Shown here piece by piece: positions 1 through 9,408 of a stretch of 64,000 nt of DNA. The notes beneath the pieces were generated by a model. It saw only the letters and a list, made by a program, of their open reading frames with translations, was not told the DNA's origin and searched no databases. The translations under genes were made by a program, and so were the position numbers. Source of the DNA: JAJEFO01 sp965214325 (GTDB taxonomy: Bacteria; Pseudomonadota; Alphaproteobacteria; Rhodobacterales; Rhodobacteraceae); the NCBI GenBank assembly GCA_965214325.1, contig CBDCBG010000006.1, positions 620,001-684,000 of the forward strand. The letters run 5' to 3'. Position 1 is the first letter of the stretch, and each line of letters opens with the position of its first letter.

Positions 1-527
1 GGCCGCGACCGACAGCAACGGCTGGCCGTGGGCGGAGAGGATGCGCAAGCTGCTGCTCATCGCGCGGCGGCAGGTCATGCGACGGCCGGACAGGCGGCTC
101 TCCATGCGCCACTGCAGGCGAGTCGCACGATGCTACAGGGAGATCCTGGAGCAGGGCCGAAAGGAGATGCCCGAGATCCCGAAGAGGCGGAAGGGCCGCC
201 GCGGACCGGTCGCCAGGTCCGATGCCCACAACCTTCTCGAACGCCTCGCCGCCCAGAGACGGAACGTCCTGCGCTTCACAAGGCGTGCCGACACCCCGTT
301 CTCGAACAACCGGGCGGAGCGCGACTTCAGGATGGCCAAGGTCAAGCAGAAGATATCGGGCTGCTTCCGAAGCGTCGCGTTCGCACACGCCTGGTGCCGC
401 ATATCGAGCTACCTCCGGACAATGGCCGCGCTCGGATACAACCCGCTCGTCGCCATCATGATCGCCCTCAAGGGAAAGGCCGTTGACTGTCTCGATCAGG
501 ATGCCTGAAAATGGGGTGAGCAGTTAC
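1..527 (+). mobile_element. IS66-family element, right part (continues left of window)
   Basis: The window opens inside an insertion sequence. Its right end is placed at 527: narH codons are intact up to 528, and the sequence just left of that point, read inward on the minus strand, begins GTAACTGCTCACCCC, consistent with the GTAA-type terminus of IS66 elements. The element carries the 3' part of a tnpC-type transposase (2-508) ending about 20 bp from the terminus. The left end and target duplication lie outside the window, so it is unknown whether the element is complete. It interrupts narH. Confidence 0.8.
2..508 (+). CDS. IS66-family transposase, C-terminal part (5' cut by window edge)
   Basis: This is the C-terminal 168 residues of an IS66 TnpC transposase, the DDE enzyme of the family. 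The frame is open from base 2. The recognisable family signature is the FSNNRAERDFRMAKVKQK stretch followed by SGCFRS and an SYLRTM segment, which holds the catalytic Glu region of the DDE triad. The stop at 506-508 lies 19 bp before the element's end, as expected for IS66. No frameshift is seen in the visible part. IS66 elements normally also carry tnpA and tnpB; these would lie to the left, out of view. Confidence 0.85.
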   Translation, partial: AATDSNGWPWAERMRKLLLIARRQVMRRPDRRLSMRHCRRVARCYREILEQGRKEMPEIPKRRKGRRGPVARSDAHNLLERLAAQRRNVLRFTRRADTPFSNNRAERDFRMAKVKQKISGCFRSVAFAHAWCRISSYLRTMAALGYNPLVAIMIALKGKAVDCLDQDA

Positions 528-1223
528 ATAGATCTTCTTGTACGGACAGCCCGAGACGCACATTCGCCAACCGCGGCACTTTTCCTGGTCGATCAGGACG
601 ATCCCGTCCTCCTCGCGCTTGTAAATCGCTCCAGACGGGCATGATGCGGCGCAAGACGGGTTCAGGCAGTGCTCGCAGAGGCGCGGGAGATACATCATGA
701 AAGTGTTCTCGTACTCTCCGTAGATCTCCTTTTGCATGCCTTCGAAGTTGCAGTCCTGACCGCGCTTGGAAAACTCTCCGCCCAGAATCTCCTCCCAGTT
801 CGGGCCTTTCTCGATTTTCTCGATCCGCTCCCCTGTGATCTGCGAGCGGGCACGGGCCGTCGGGAACGCTTCCATTTCCGCCGCCGACTGCAGGTGGTCG
901 TAGTCAAAGTCGAACGGTTCGTAGTAGTCGTCGATTTCCGGAAGGTCCGGATTTGCGAAGATGTTTGCCAGGATCCGCCACTTGGATCCTTGTCTTGGCT
1001 GGAGCTTGCCGGATCGTGTTCTCTCCCAGCCGCCCTTCCAGCGCTCCTGATTCTCCCAGTCGGTCGGATAGCCTGTGCCCGGCTTCGTCTCGACGTTGTT
1101 GAACCACGCGTATTCGACGCCGTCGCGGCTCGTCCAGACGTTCTTGCAGGTGACGGAACAGGTGTGACACCCGATGCACTTGTCGAGGTTCAGCACCATG
1201 CCGATTTGCGCGCGCACTCTCAT
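528..1223 (-). pseudogene. narH: Respiratory nitrate reductase beta subunit NarH, cut after codon 232 by IS66
   Basis: NarH is the iron-sulfur electron-transfer subunit of the membrane-bound nitrate reductase NarGHI. The first 232 codons are intact, with the first cluster motif CIGCHTCSVTC at residues 16-26, a second near CEHCLNPSCAASC and the Trp-containing CRGWRMCVSGCPYKK that ligates the 3Fe-4S centre. The gene stops matching exactly at 528, where the IS66 terminus begins; reading on adds 19 IS-encoded residues. A normal NarH is about 500 residues, so roughly half, including the rest of the ferredoxin-like domains, is missing. The start ATG overlaps the narG stop (ATGA), so the two genes were translationally coupled. 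narJ and narI, if present, would be left of the IS. Confidence 0.93.
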
Positions 1224-4200
1224 TCTGCCGCCTCCTTCGCCTTCGCTTCACGTTCGAGCCAGTCGATTTTCCGCATCTTTCGAACAATTACGAACTCGTC
1301 CCGGTTCGAGCCTACGGTGCCGTAGTAGTTGAACCCGTAGGACTGCTGCGCGTAGCCGCCAATCATGTGAGTTGGCTTCAGTACCGCTCGCGTAACGGAA
1401 TTGTGGATGCCGCCACGCCTGCCGGTTCGCTCGGAACCTGGCGTGTTCACGATCTTTTCCTGCGCATGATACATGAACGTCGTGCCGTCCTTGATCCGCT
1501 GGGACACGACCGCGCGGGCCGTCAGGGCTCCGTTGGAGTTGTAGAGCTCGACCCAGTCATTATCGACGATTCCGGCTCCTGCGGCGTCGTGCTCGGAGAT
1601 CCAGATCACCGGCCCTCCCCGATTGAGCGTCAGCATCAGCAGGTTGTCGGAATACGTGGAGTGGATGCCCCATTTCTGGTGCGGCGTAATGAAGTTCAGG
1701 ACGACATGCGGCGCCCCGTCCCGGGCATCCAGGTTGATCTCCTTCGTGATCGACTTGAGATCGACCGGCGGGCGATAGGACATCAGCCCCTCGCCGAAGG
1801 CCCGCATCCACAGATGATCCTGGTACAACTGCTGACGGCCGGTCAGCGTGCGCCAGGGAATCAGCTCGTGGACGTTCGTGAAGCCGGCATTGTAGCAGAC
1901 GTTTTCGCTCTCCAGACCGGACCATGTCGGTGACGAGATGATCTTCCTGGGCTGCGCGGCAATGTCGCGGAAGCGGATTTTCTCGTCTTCCTTGGGCCGT
2001 GCAAGATGTCCATGTTCGCGACCCGTCGTCTTGCCGAGCGCCTCCCACGCCTTGACTGCAACTTCGCCATTCGTCTCTGGCGCAAGCATCAGCACGACCT
2101 CGGTCGCGTCGATGTCCGTGATGATTTTCGGACAACCCTCGGCCGGCCCATCCTCCCACACGCCATTCAGCTCGCGCAGGTGCTGGACCTCCTTTCCTGT
2201 TTCCCAGGAAATGCCCTTTCCGCCGTTGCCGATCTTGTCCATGAGAGGCCCAAGGGCACGGAACCTGTCGCCGATCGCGGCGTAGTCTCGTTCGACCGCG
2301 ACGAAGTTCGGTGCCGTCTTGCCCGGGATCAGGTCGCATTCCCCCTTCTTCCAGTCCTGCACCTGGTCCTGGGCAAGCTCCGCAGGCGTGTCATGCAGAA
2401 TGGGCAGCGCGACGATGTCGGTCTCGACACCAAGTATCTCCGGCGCGACCTCCTGGAACTTGCAGGCGATGGCCTTGAATATTTCCCAGTCCGACTTGCT
2501 TTCGTAGGCAGGATCCACTGCGGCCTGCAGCGGATGAATGAATGGATGCATGTCCGAGGTGTTGAGGTCGTTCTTCTCGTACCAGCTGGCGGTTGGCAGC
2601 ACGACGTCGGAATATACGGCCGTAGTGGACATCCGGAAGTCGATGCAGACCAGGAGATCGAGCTTCCCGCGAGGCGCCTCCTCGTGCCACTTCGCTTCCT
2701 TCGGCCGTTCGCGGCCTTCCTCGCCCAGATCACGGCCGAGAACGCCGTGATCGGTGCCAAGAAGGTGCTTGAGGAAGTACTCGTGCCCCTTGCCGGAGGA
2801 GCCGAGAAGGTTCGACCTCCAGACGAAGAGATTGCGTGGCCAGTTCTCAGGCGCATCCGGATCCTCGCATGACATGTCCAGCTTTCCGGACGTCAGGCGC
2901 TCGGCCACGTAGTCCGGAATTTCCCTGCCCGCCTCTTTCGCGGATTTGGCAACCGTGAGCGGATTCGTACGGAGTTGCGGTGCGGATGGAAGCCAGCCCA
3001 TCCGTTCGGCACGAATGTTGTAGTCGATCATGCTGATGTCCCAGTCGCCTTCCGGCGCGGTCGGCGACAGGATTTCGTCGGTCGTCAGCGTCTCGTAACG
3101 CCATTGGTCGGTATGGGCGTACCAGGCGGATGTCGAGTTCATGTGCCGAGGAGGGCGAGCCCAGTCGAGCGCGAAGGCAAGAGGCAGCCATCCAGTCTGC
3201 GGTCGCAGCTTTTCCTGTCCCACGTAATGCGCCCATCCACCGCCTGACTGCCCGACGCAACCGCACATCACCAGCATGTTGATCACGCCGCGGTAGTTCA
3301 TGTCCATGTGATACCAATGGTTCATTGCCGCGCCGATGATGATCATCGACTTGCCCCGGGTCTTCTCCGCGCTATGAGCGAATTCGCGAGCGACATGGAC
3401 GATCTTGCCGGCCGGCACGCCAGTGATCCTCTCTGCCCAGGCAGGCGTGCCCGGCACGTCCTTGTCATAGGAATCCGACACCCATTCGCCGCCGAGCCCC
3501 CGATCAAGACCGTAATTTGCGCAAAAGAGGTCGAAGACGGTGGCGACGGCGGTTTCGCCGTCAACTGTCTGAACGCGCCTTATCGGCACGTTTCTCGTCA
3601 GCACATTCGGGCGGTCGTCACCGGTCGAGAAAGCCTGGCTCGCGTCTGCGCCGAAATACGGAAAGTCGACGGCCGCCAAGTCGTCATGGCAATCATCGAG
3701 AATCAGCGACATCAGGAGCGAGACGTCCGAGCCGGAAGCCCTTTCCTCCAGGTTCCATTCGCCTTGCTCGCCCCAACGGTAGCCGATGGAGCCGTTTGGC
3801 GAGACAAGCGACCCTGAATTCTCGTCGAATGCGACGGTTTTCCACTCGGGGTTGTTGTCCTCGCCAAGCGCGCCATCCAGGTCCGCGGCCCGCAGGAAGC
3901 GCCCCGGGACGAGCTTGCCGTCCCTTTCCTCGAGCTTCACGAGCATTGGGAAGTCGGAGTACTTGCGGCAGTATTCCTCAAAGTACTCCGTCTGCCGGTC
4001 GAGGTGGAACTCGCGCAGGATGACATGGCCAAACGCCATCGCCAGCGCCGCATCGGTGCCTTGCTTCACGTTCAGCCAGACGTCACCGAACTTGGCGGCC
4101 TCGGAGTAGTCGGGGCAGATCACTGCTGACTTTGCGCCGCGGTAGCGCGCTTCCGTGTAGAAATGCGCATCCGGCGTCCTGGTCTGCGGCACGTTGGATC

Positions 4201-4960
4201 CCCACAGGATCAGGTAGGCGGCGTTGTACCAGTCCGCGCTTTCCGGCACGTCTGTCTGCTCGCCCCAGGTCATTGGCGAAGCCGGCGGAAGGTCGCAGTA
4301 CCAGTCGTAAAACGACATGCAGACCCCACCAATCAGGCTGAGGTAGCGAGAGCCGGCGGCGTAGGAGACCATCGACATCGCGGGGATCGGCGAAAAGCCA
4401 AAGATCCGGTCGGGACCGTAGGTCTTGACGGTGCAGGCGTTGGCCGCCGCGATGATCTCGGTTGCCTCGTCCCAGGATGCGCGAACGAAGCCTCCCTTGC
4501 CGCGAATCGCCACGTAGGAGGCGCGAAGCGCCGGATCACTCTGCAAACTCGTCCAGGCTTCAACAGGTGTCATCGTCGCACGCAGCTTCCGCCAGGCCTT
4601 CATGAGCCGCCCGCGCACAAGCGGGTGCTTCACCCTGTTGGCGCTGTAGAGATACCAGCTGTAGGAGGCGCCGCGCGCGCAGCCGCGCGGTTCATGGTTC
4701 GGCAGGTCGGGCCTGGTGCGTGGGTAGTCGGTGTGCTGGGTTTTCCAGGTGACGATCCCGGACTTCACGTAGATCTGCCAGGAGCAGGATCCGGTGCAGT
4801 TCACGCCATGTGTAGAGCGGACAATCTTGTCGTGCCTCCAGCGGTTCCTGTAGACGTCTTCCCAGTCGCGACTCTCGCGGGTCACTTGACCGTGGCCGTC
4901 CGAGAATTGCTCAAGTTCCTTTGGTTGCAGGAAGTTCATTCTGTCGAGCAAGTGGCTCAT
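1220..4960 (-). CDS. narG: Respiratory nitrate reductase alpha subunit NarG
   Basis: NarG is the catalytic subunit of quinol-linked nitrate reductase, reducing nitrate to nitrite at a molybdo-bis-MGD centre on the cytoplasmic side of the membrane. The ORF is full length (1246 residues) with no frameshift. Near residues 50-100 it has the His/Cys ligands of the FS0 4Fe-4S cluster (HGVNCTGSCSW and later EPRGCARG). The YCDLPPASP motif near residue 222 supplies the Asp that coordinates Mo. The C-terminal molybdopterin-dinucleotide-binding domain is present. It follows narK2 by 54 bp and overlaps narH by 4 bp. The enzyme cannot work here unless an intact NarH is supplied from elsewhere, because narH is disrupted. 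Confidence 0.96.
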   Translation of the reverse strand: MSHLLDRMNFLQPKELEQFSDGHGQVTRESRDWEDVYRNRWRHDKIVRSTHGVNCTGSCSWQIYVKSGIVTWKTQHTDYPRTRPDLPNHEPRGCARGASYSWYLYSANRVKHPLVRGRLMKAWRKLRATMTPVEAWTSLQSDPALRASYVAIRGKGGFVRASWDEATEIIAAANACTVKTYGPDRIFGFSPIPAMSMVSYAAGSRYLSLIGGVCMSFYDWYCDLPPASPMTWGEQTDVPESADWYNAAYLILWGSNVPQTRTPDAHFYTEARYRGAKSAVICPDYSEAAKFGDVWLNVKQGTDAALAMAFGHVILREFHLDRQTEYFEEYCRKYSDFPMLVKLEERDGKLVPGRFLRAADLDGALGEDNNPEWKTVAFDENSGSLVSPNGSIGYRWGEQGEWNLEERASGSDVSLLMSLILDDCHDDLAAVDFPYFGADASQAFSTGDDRPNVLTRNVPIRRVQTVDGETAVATVFDLFCANYGLDRGLGGEWVSDSYDKDVPGTPAWAERITGVPAGKIVHVAREFAHSAEKTRGKSMIIIGAAMNHWYHMDMNYRGVINMLVMCGCVGQSGGGWAHYVGQEKLRPQTGWLPLAFALDWARPPRHMNSTSAWYAHTDQWRYETLTTDEILSPTAPEGDWDISMIDYNIRAERMGWLPSAPQLRTNPLTVAKSAKEAGREIPDYVAERLTSGKLDMSCEDPDAPENWPRNLFVWRSNLLGSSGKGHEYFLKHLLGTDHGVLGRDLGEEGRERPKEAKWHEEAPRGKLDLLVCIDFRMSTTAVYSDVVLPTASWYEKNDLNTSDMHPFIHPLQAAVDPAYESKSDWEIFKAIACKFQEVAPEILGVETDIVALPILHDTPAELAQDQVQDWKKGECDLIPGKTAPNFVAVERDYAAIGDRFRALGPLMDKIGNGGKGISWETGKEVQHLRELNGVWEDGPAEGCPKIITDIDATEVVLMLAPETNGEVAVKAWEALGKTTGREHGHLARPKEDEKIRFRDIAAQPRKIISSPTWSGLESENVCYNAGFTNVHELIPWRTLTGRQQLYQDHLWMRAFGEGLMSYRPPVDLKSITKEINLDARDGAPHVVLNFITPHQKWGIHSTYSDNLLMLTLNRGGPVIWISEHDAAGAGIVDNDWVELYNSNGALTARAVVSQRIKDGTTFMYHAQEKIVNTPGSERTGRRGGIHNSVTRAVLKPTHMIGGYAQQSYGFNYYGTVGSNRDEFVIVRKMRKIDWLEREAKAKEAAE

Positions 4961-5014
4961 GTCATTTCTCCTGAGGTCGTCCGTGCGTGGGCAAGCGTTC
5001 CCCTTGCCCGTTGT

Positions 5015-6409
5015 TCAACATGGAACCGGTGCATTCTTGCGCGTGTAGAAGATCCACGTGATGACCACGCAGGCCACGTAAAAGACCAGGAAGAGCCAAA
5101 GCGCCGCTGCCGGCCCTCCCGTCATGCCGATTGACGTGCCGTAAGCCTTGGGGATGAAAAAGGCGCCATAGGCTGCTATCGCGCTCGTGAACGCGATGAT
5201 GGCGGCGCCTTCCATTTCCGCCTGCCGGTGCGTGTCGGCCTTGTCGATTTCCGGATAGAGCCGCGGGACTTCCTGCTGCATGATCGACGGAATCATCTGA
5301 AAGGTCGAGGCGTTGCCAACGCCAGTCAGGAAGAAAAGGGCCATGAAGCAGAAGAAGAAGCCCCAGAAGTTTCCGTCTCCGCTGTCCTGCGGCAGAAACT
5401 GAAGGACGCCGAAGACCGCAACGGCCATCCCGAGGAACACCCAGATGGTCACACGACCGCCGCCGTACCTGTCGGAGACCCATCCCGTTGCAGCACGGCT
5501 CAGAGCGCCGACGAGCGGACCGAGAAACGCGTACTGAAGAACGTTCACCTCCGGAAACTGCGTTTTCGTCAGCAGCGGGAATCCGGCCGAATAACCGATG
5601 AAGCTCCCGAATGTGCCGGTATAGAGAACGCACATTATCCAGTTGTGCCTGCGCTGGAGGATGGTGAGCTGGTTCGACAGCGAAGCCTTGGCATCCGCGA
5701 TGTCGTTCATCCCGAACCAGGCCGCGATGACAGAAACCACGATGAACGGCACCCAAATGTATCCCGCGTTCTGCAGCCAGAGCTGGCTGCCGTCGCCGAG
5801 TTCCTGAGGCCCGCCGCCGATTGCCCCGAACACTCCGATCGTGATGACGATCGGTACGACGAACTGCATGGCCGACACACCCAGGTTTCCCAGTCCCGCG
5901 TTCAGTGCGAGCGCATTTCCTTTCGTCTTCTTCGGGAAGAAGTAGGCAATGTTTGCCATCGACGACGCAAAGTTCCCCCCGCCAAATCCGCAAAGCAGGG
6001 ACAGGGCCAGGAACACGAGATAGCTCGTGCCAGGGTTCTGGACGGCCGTGCCGATGCCCAAGGCGGGCAGGAGAAGCGAGGCAGTGGACACCGTTGTCCA
6101 AAGCCTCCCGCCGAATATCGGGATCATGAAGCTGTAAAGGATTCGAAGTGTCGCCCCGGACAGCCCAGGAAGTGCGGCAAGCCAGAACAGCTGATCGGTC
6201 GTGTAGTCGAAACCGATGGCAGGAAGCTTGGCAACCACCACCGACCAGACCATCCATACCGAGAAAGCAAGCAGAAGGCACGGAATCGAGATCCAGAGAT
6301 TTCGGGTCGCGATGGCGTGGCCACTGTCATTCCAGAACTTTTTGTCCTCGGGACGCCAGTCCGTCAATGCGCGACCTCTCCGACCTGCCTCTTTGTCCGT
6401 GAACGTCAT
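5015..6409 (-). CDS. narK2: NarK2-type nitrate/nitrite transporter (MFS)
   Basis: This is a 464-residue major-facilitator protein of the nitrate/nitrite porter family with about 12 hydrophobic segments. It begins with a hydrophilic stretch including the WRPEDKKFW motif typical of NarK2-type members. The glycine-rich nitrate signatures are present (GFGGGNFASSMANI and NAGLGNLGVSAMQF). I chose the ATG at 6409 because an AAAGGA ribosome site precedes it; the longer open frame upstream has no such support. In relatives such as Paracoccus, NarK1 and NarK2 are fused in one polypeptide; here they are separate genes 69 bp apart. NarK2 types are usually nitrate/nitrite antiporters, and that role is inferred from the family. 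Confidence 0.9.
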   Translation of the reverse strand: MTFTDKEAGRRGRALTDWRPEDKKFWNDSGHAIATRNLWISIPCLLLAFSVWMVWSVVVAKLPAIGFDYTTDQLFWLAALPGLSGATLRILYSFMIPIFGGRLWTTVSTASLLLPALGIGTAVQNPGTSYLVFLALSLLCGFGGGNFASSMANIAYFFPKKTKGNALALNAGLGNLGVSAMQFVVPIVITIGVFGAIGGGPQELGDGSQLWLQNAGYIWVPFIVVSVIAAWFGMNDIADAKASLSNQLTILQRRHNWIMCVLYTGTFGSFIGYSAGFPLLTKTQFPEVNVLQYAFLGPLVGALSRAATGWVSDRYGGGRVTIWVFLGMAVAVFGVLQFLPQDSGDGNFWGFFFCFMALFFLTGVGNASTFQMIPSIMQQEVPRLYPEIDKADTHRQAEMEGAAIIAFTSAIAAYGAFFIPKAYGTSIGMTGGPAAALWLFLVFYVACVVITWIFYTRKNAPVPC

Positions 6410-6478
6410 GTGATCGATCCTTTCGGCTTCGCCTTGGTGGCCGGGCCGTCGAGCTGGCGGCCCGGCCATTTTGCCAGA

Positions 6479-7804
6479 TCAATGGCCGGCAGGAGCCGGA
6501 TGCGGTTCCCGCGGTACGTCGGAGAGGTAGGTCTCCTCGGCCAGCGCCGGGTGGCGGGAACGCTCCATCCGGCGGATGGCGACGTGCATCCAGACCGTTG
6601 ACACGAGAACAATCCCGAGGAGCAGCATGTACGGCGCCGTCCAGACACCTGAGGCATCCAGGAGAATGCCGAACGCGATGGGCAGGAAGAAGCCGCCGAG
6701 TCCGCCGATCATGCCGACCATACCGCCGACCGAGCCTACGTGGTGCGGGTAATAGACCGGGATGTGCTTGTAGACCGCGGCCTTCCCGAGGCTCATGAGA
6801 AAGCCGAGAACCACTGTCAGAGCGACAAAGGTGCCGACGCTCAGGCCGAAGCTGAACTCGATCGGGCCAGAGATGCCCTGCACGACATAGCTTGTCTGGG
6901 GATAGCTCATGATGAACAGGACAAGGAGCGAACCTATGAAGGTCAGGTACATCACGAACCTGGCGCCCCAAATGTCCGTCATCCATCCGCCAAGGGCACG
7001 AAACACCGAACCCGGGAGAGAGTAGAGGCCGGCGAAGACGCCGGCCGCCGTGAGTTCAAGGCCGTAAGCGCCGACGTAGTAGCGCGGCAGGAAGCTCGCC
7101 AAGGCCACGAAGGCCCCGAACACGAAGAAGTAGTAGGTGGCAAAGCGCCAAACCTGGATGTTCTTCAGCGGTTCGAGCTGCGAGCCAGCCGAAACCGGTC
7201 GCTGGCCGGTGCGCCTTCGCTCCTCCTGAACCGGGTCAGTCTTCGCAAGGACGTAGAAAAGCACGGCAGTGATCGCCAAAACGATGGCGTAGACCCGTGC
7301 AGTCCCCTCCCAGCCGAGGGCGACCACAAGGAACGGAGCCGCGAAATTCGTGACGGCGGCGCCTGCGTTGCCGGCTCCGAAAATTCCAAGCGCCGTGCCC
7401 TGGTGCTCCTTTTCGAACCAGCGAGACGTATAGGCCACGCCGACGATGAAGGATCCGCCGGCAAGACCAAGCCCGAGAGCCGCCAGCAGAAACACCTCAT
7501 AGGTCTGAACGCTGGTCAACAGCCAGACCGCAATCGCGGTGACCAGCATCTGCATTGGGAACATGAGCCGGCCGCCGAATTGCTCGGTCCAGACGCCGAG
7601 GAAAATGCGGCTTATCGAGCCGGTGAGCACGGGAGTTGCGACCAGCAGCCCGAATTGCGTGTCGTTAAGGCCGAGGTCTTGCTTGATCTTCACTCCAATG
7701 ATCGAGAAAATCGTCCACACGGCAAAGCACACCGTGAACGCGAATGTGCTCAATCCGAGCGCACGGTATTGATCTGAAAGAGAGAGATCGTCCTGTGCTT
7801 GCAT
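6479..7804 (-). CDS. narK1: NarK1-type nitrate transporter (MFS), first gene of the nar operon
   Basis: This is a 441-residue MFS nitrate transporter, shorter than NarK2 and without its N-terminal extension. It carries the nitrate-porter signature around FGAGNAGAAVTNF in the fifth transmembrane region and a second glycine-rich stretch near the C-terminal half (VGGMVGMIGGLGGFF). NarK1 types are usually nitrate/proton symporters. The start is the ATG at 7804, preceded by GGAGGAG at a good distance; the ATG at 7822 lacks this. It is the promoter-proximal gene of narK1-narK2-narG-narH, with a perfect FNR-type box about 90 bp upstream. The gene itself is intact. Confidence 0.9.
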   Translation of the reverse strand: MQAQDDLSLSDQYRALGLSTFAFTVCFAVWTIFSIIGVKIKQDLGLNDTQFGLLVATPVLTGSISRIFLGVWTEQFGGRLMFPMQMLVTAIAVWLLTSVQTYEVFLLAALGLGLAGGSFIVGVAYTSRWFEKEHQGTALGIFGAGNAGAAVTNFAAPFLVVALGWEGTARVYAIVLAITAVLFYVLAKTDPVQEERRRTGQRPVSAGSQLEPLKNIQVWRFATYYFFVFGAFVALASFLPRYYVGAYGLELTAAGVFAGLYSLPGSVFRALGGWMTDIWGARFVMYLTFIGSLLVLFIMSYPQTSYVVQGISGPIEFSFGLSVGTFVALTVVLGFLMSLGKAAVYKHIPVYYPHHVGSVGGMVGMIGGLGGFFLPIAFGILLDASGVWTAPYMLLLGIVLVSTVWMHVAIRRMERSRHPALAEETYLSDVPREPHPAPAGH

Positions 7805-7890
7805 GTGTCGCTCCTCCGGCATTCACGTCAGGATCAAGGAACCATGGCGGGCTTGCGTGAGAGAGTGCGGGCATCGGGAGCGCTGAACAC

Positions 7891-7904
7891 TTGATTCAGA
7901 TCAA
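7891..7904 (-). promoter_or_regulatory. Perfect FNR/Crp-type box upstream of narK1
   Basis: The sequence TTGATTCAGATCAA matches the FNR consensus TTGAT-N4-ATCAA at all ten defined positions. Its centre (7897/7898) would put a class II start site near 7856, giving a leader of about 50 nt before the narK1 ATG at 7804. This implies anaerobic induction of the nar operon by an FNR-family protein. Only about 15-20 bp beyond the box, the IS30-type element begins. Confidence 0.85.
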
Positions 7905-7920
7905 GAAAGTCGGGAATGCA

Positions 7921-9310
7921 TCCCCACTTCCAGTCCGAAGTGCAACGCCGGCCATTTCCGTAGCGAGGGCGTAGCCCGAGCGGAGGAAATGGCCCGGCGG
8001 CGGGATTTTCCTGCCCCAGGCACCGGAAATCCGGGCCGGATGCGGCTGAAGTCCCTCGGGTACGGAGCGTAGTCAGGCTCTCTCGACAGTGCAAGCCCCG
8101 CGCAGTGACGTGATCGGCCCGCCGGGCGAAGTGAGGGCGGAGCCCGAACGAGGCCGGCGGGCCGATCACGTCGCTTTCCCCCTCGGACCGGTCCCCTGGA
8201 GGACGGTCCGGGACGGTTTCCGTCATGGAGGCCGCGCCGCCCGGAACGCCTCCTCCGGCGTCAGGCAGCCCAGCGCCTTCCTCGGACGCGCGTCCGTCCG
8301 GTCCTGAACCGCCTTCACCTGTGCGTCGGTGACCTGGCGGAAGTCCGTCCATTTCGGAAAATACTGACGCACGAGACCGTTCGTGTGCTCGTTCAGGCCG
8401 CGCTCCCAGGAATGGTACGGCGTGGCGAAAAAGAACCCTGCACCGAGCGCCTGAGCCACCTGGGCGTGACCCGCGAACTCCTTCCCGTTGTCCGCCGTGA
8501 TCGTGTGGACCAGCGCGTGCAGCGGCAGCAGCATTCCGAGCATCGCGTTGCCGACCGCGTCCGCCGTCTTCCGGCCGACCAACGCCAGAAGCGTGTATTT
8601 CGACGCTCGCTCCACCAGCGACACCAGCGCGCCGCCGTGGCCCTTCCCGATGATCGTGTCCGCCTCCCAGTCGCCGACCCGCTCCTTCGCCTCCGCCACC
8701 GCCGGACGCTCGGAGATGTCCACGCGGCCCGGGATGTGCCCGCGCCCCGCATGACGTCCGCCCTTCCAGTTCGGCTTCTTTCCCCGGCGGCGCAGGAGCA
8801 GGTAGAGCTGGCCGCCAGACTTCCGATCGGCGCGGACGTGCCGGTAGATCCACTGCCGCCCCGCCATCGGGACGCCCTCCTTCCTGAGACGGCCGGCGAT
8901 CTGCTCGGGGCTCCAGCCGTCGGCCAGCCTGTCCTCCACCAGCCGCCACCGCTCCGGCGTCATCTTCCTGGCAACCGACGAGGCCGCGCTGCGCCGTGCC
9001 GAAGCCTTCCCCTGCGCCTGCCTGTGCCGATAGCCGCGGCCGCCGCCGTTCCGGCGCACCTCGCGCCAGACCGTCGTCCGGTCGCGGCCCAGCTGCCGCG
9101 CGATCGCTGGTTCAGAAAGCCCGCTTTTCCTCAGCGCGCAAATCTGGCACCGTTCCTCCTGGGTCAGATGGTGGTAGCCCTTTGGCATGGCGGTCTCCTG
9201 GCTTCACAACCGGGACTGTCGCCGCCATCTGGCCAACTTGCAACATCCTGTGCCGAAAAAACAGGCACCCACTACCGCTGGTGTTGCACTTCAGAGTGGA
9301 ACGGGGGCAT
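7921..9310 (-). mobile_element. IS30-family element between narK1 and its divergent regulator
   Basis: The transposase at 8223-9188 is flanked by imperfect inverted repeats. At the left, the sequence around 7924-7950 contains TTCCAGTCCGAAGTGCAAC; the right copy, around 9280-9306, read inward contains TTCCACTCTGAAGTGCAAC. About 21 of 26 aligned positions match. The exact outer ends are uncertain by a few bases and I could not fix a short target duplication. The element is unusually long for IS30 because about 270 bp lie between the transposase stop and the left repeat. It lies in what must once have been a compact divergent promoter region. Confidence 0.75.
8223..9188 (-). CDS. IS30-family transposase
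   Basis: This is a 321-residue, apparently intact IS30 transposase. The N-terminal helix-turn-helix region (residues about 6-45: LTQEERCQICAL, then SEPAIARQLGRDRTTVWREV) binds the terminal repeats. The catalytic DDE triad is visible as GDWEADTIIG, ITADNGKEF and the ERGLNEHTNGLVRQYFPK segment with the canonical Glu. The C-terminus ends in the usual NxRPRKALGCLTPEEAF-like motif (here DARPRKALGCLTPEEAF). No frameshift or stop is seen, so the element may still be mobile. Confidence 0.92.
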   Translation of the reverse strand: MPKGYHHLTQEERCQICALRKSGLSEPAIARQLGRDRTTVWREVRRNGGGRGYRHRQAQGKASARRSAASSVARKMTPERWRLVEDRLADGWSPEQIAGRLRKEGVPMAGRQWIYRHVRADRKSGGQLYLLLRRRGKKPNWKGGRHAGRGHIPGRVDISERPAVAEAKERVGDWEADTIIGKGHGGALVSLVERASKYTLLALVGRKTADAVGNAMLGMLLPLHALVHTITADNGKEFAGHAQVAQALGAGFFFATPYHSWERGLNEHTNGLVRQYFPKWTDFRQVTDAQVKAVQDRTDARPRKALGCLTPEEAFRAARPP

Positions 9311-9394
9311 GGAAAAATAAATGCGTTGTCAAAGTTCTTCTTGTCGCCGACAATGATTCGTCAAGGCGAACTTCGACACAGGTCGGTCATGCGC

Positions 9395-9408
9395 TTGAAA
9401 TCCATCAA
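9395..9408 (+). promoter_or_regulatory. FNR-like box upstream of the regulator gene
   Basis: TTGAAATCCATCAA matches TTGAT-N4-ATCAA at nine of ten defined bases. It lies 32-46 bp before the regulator's ATG at 9441. That is too close for a classic class II activator site, so if functional it would more likely repress or autoregulate. With the 7891 site it suggests that both arms of the original divergent promoter carried FNR-family sites. Confidence 0.45.

Noticed and set aside
4163..5134. A 323-codon plus-strand frame opposite the narG start
   Set aside because: It is antisense to the conserved N-terminus of NarG and has no homology that I recognise.
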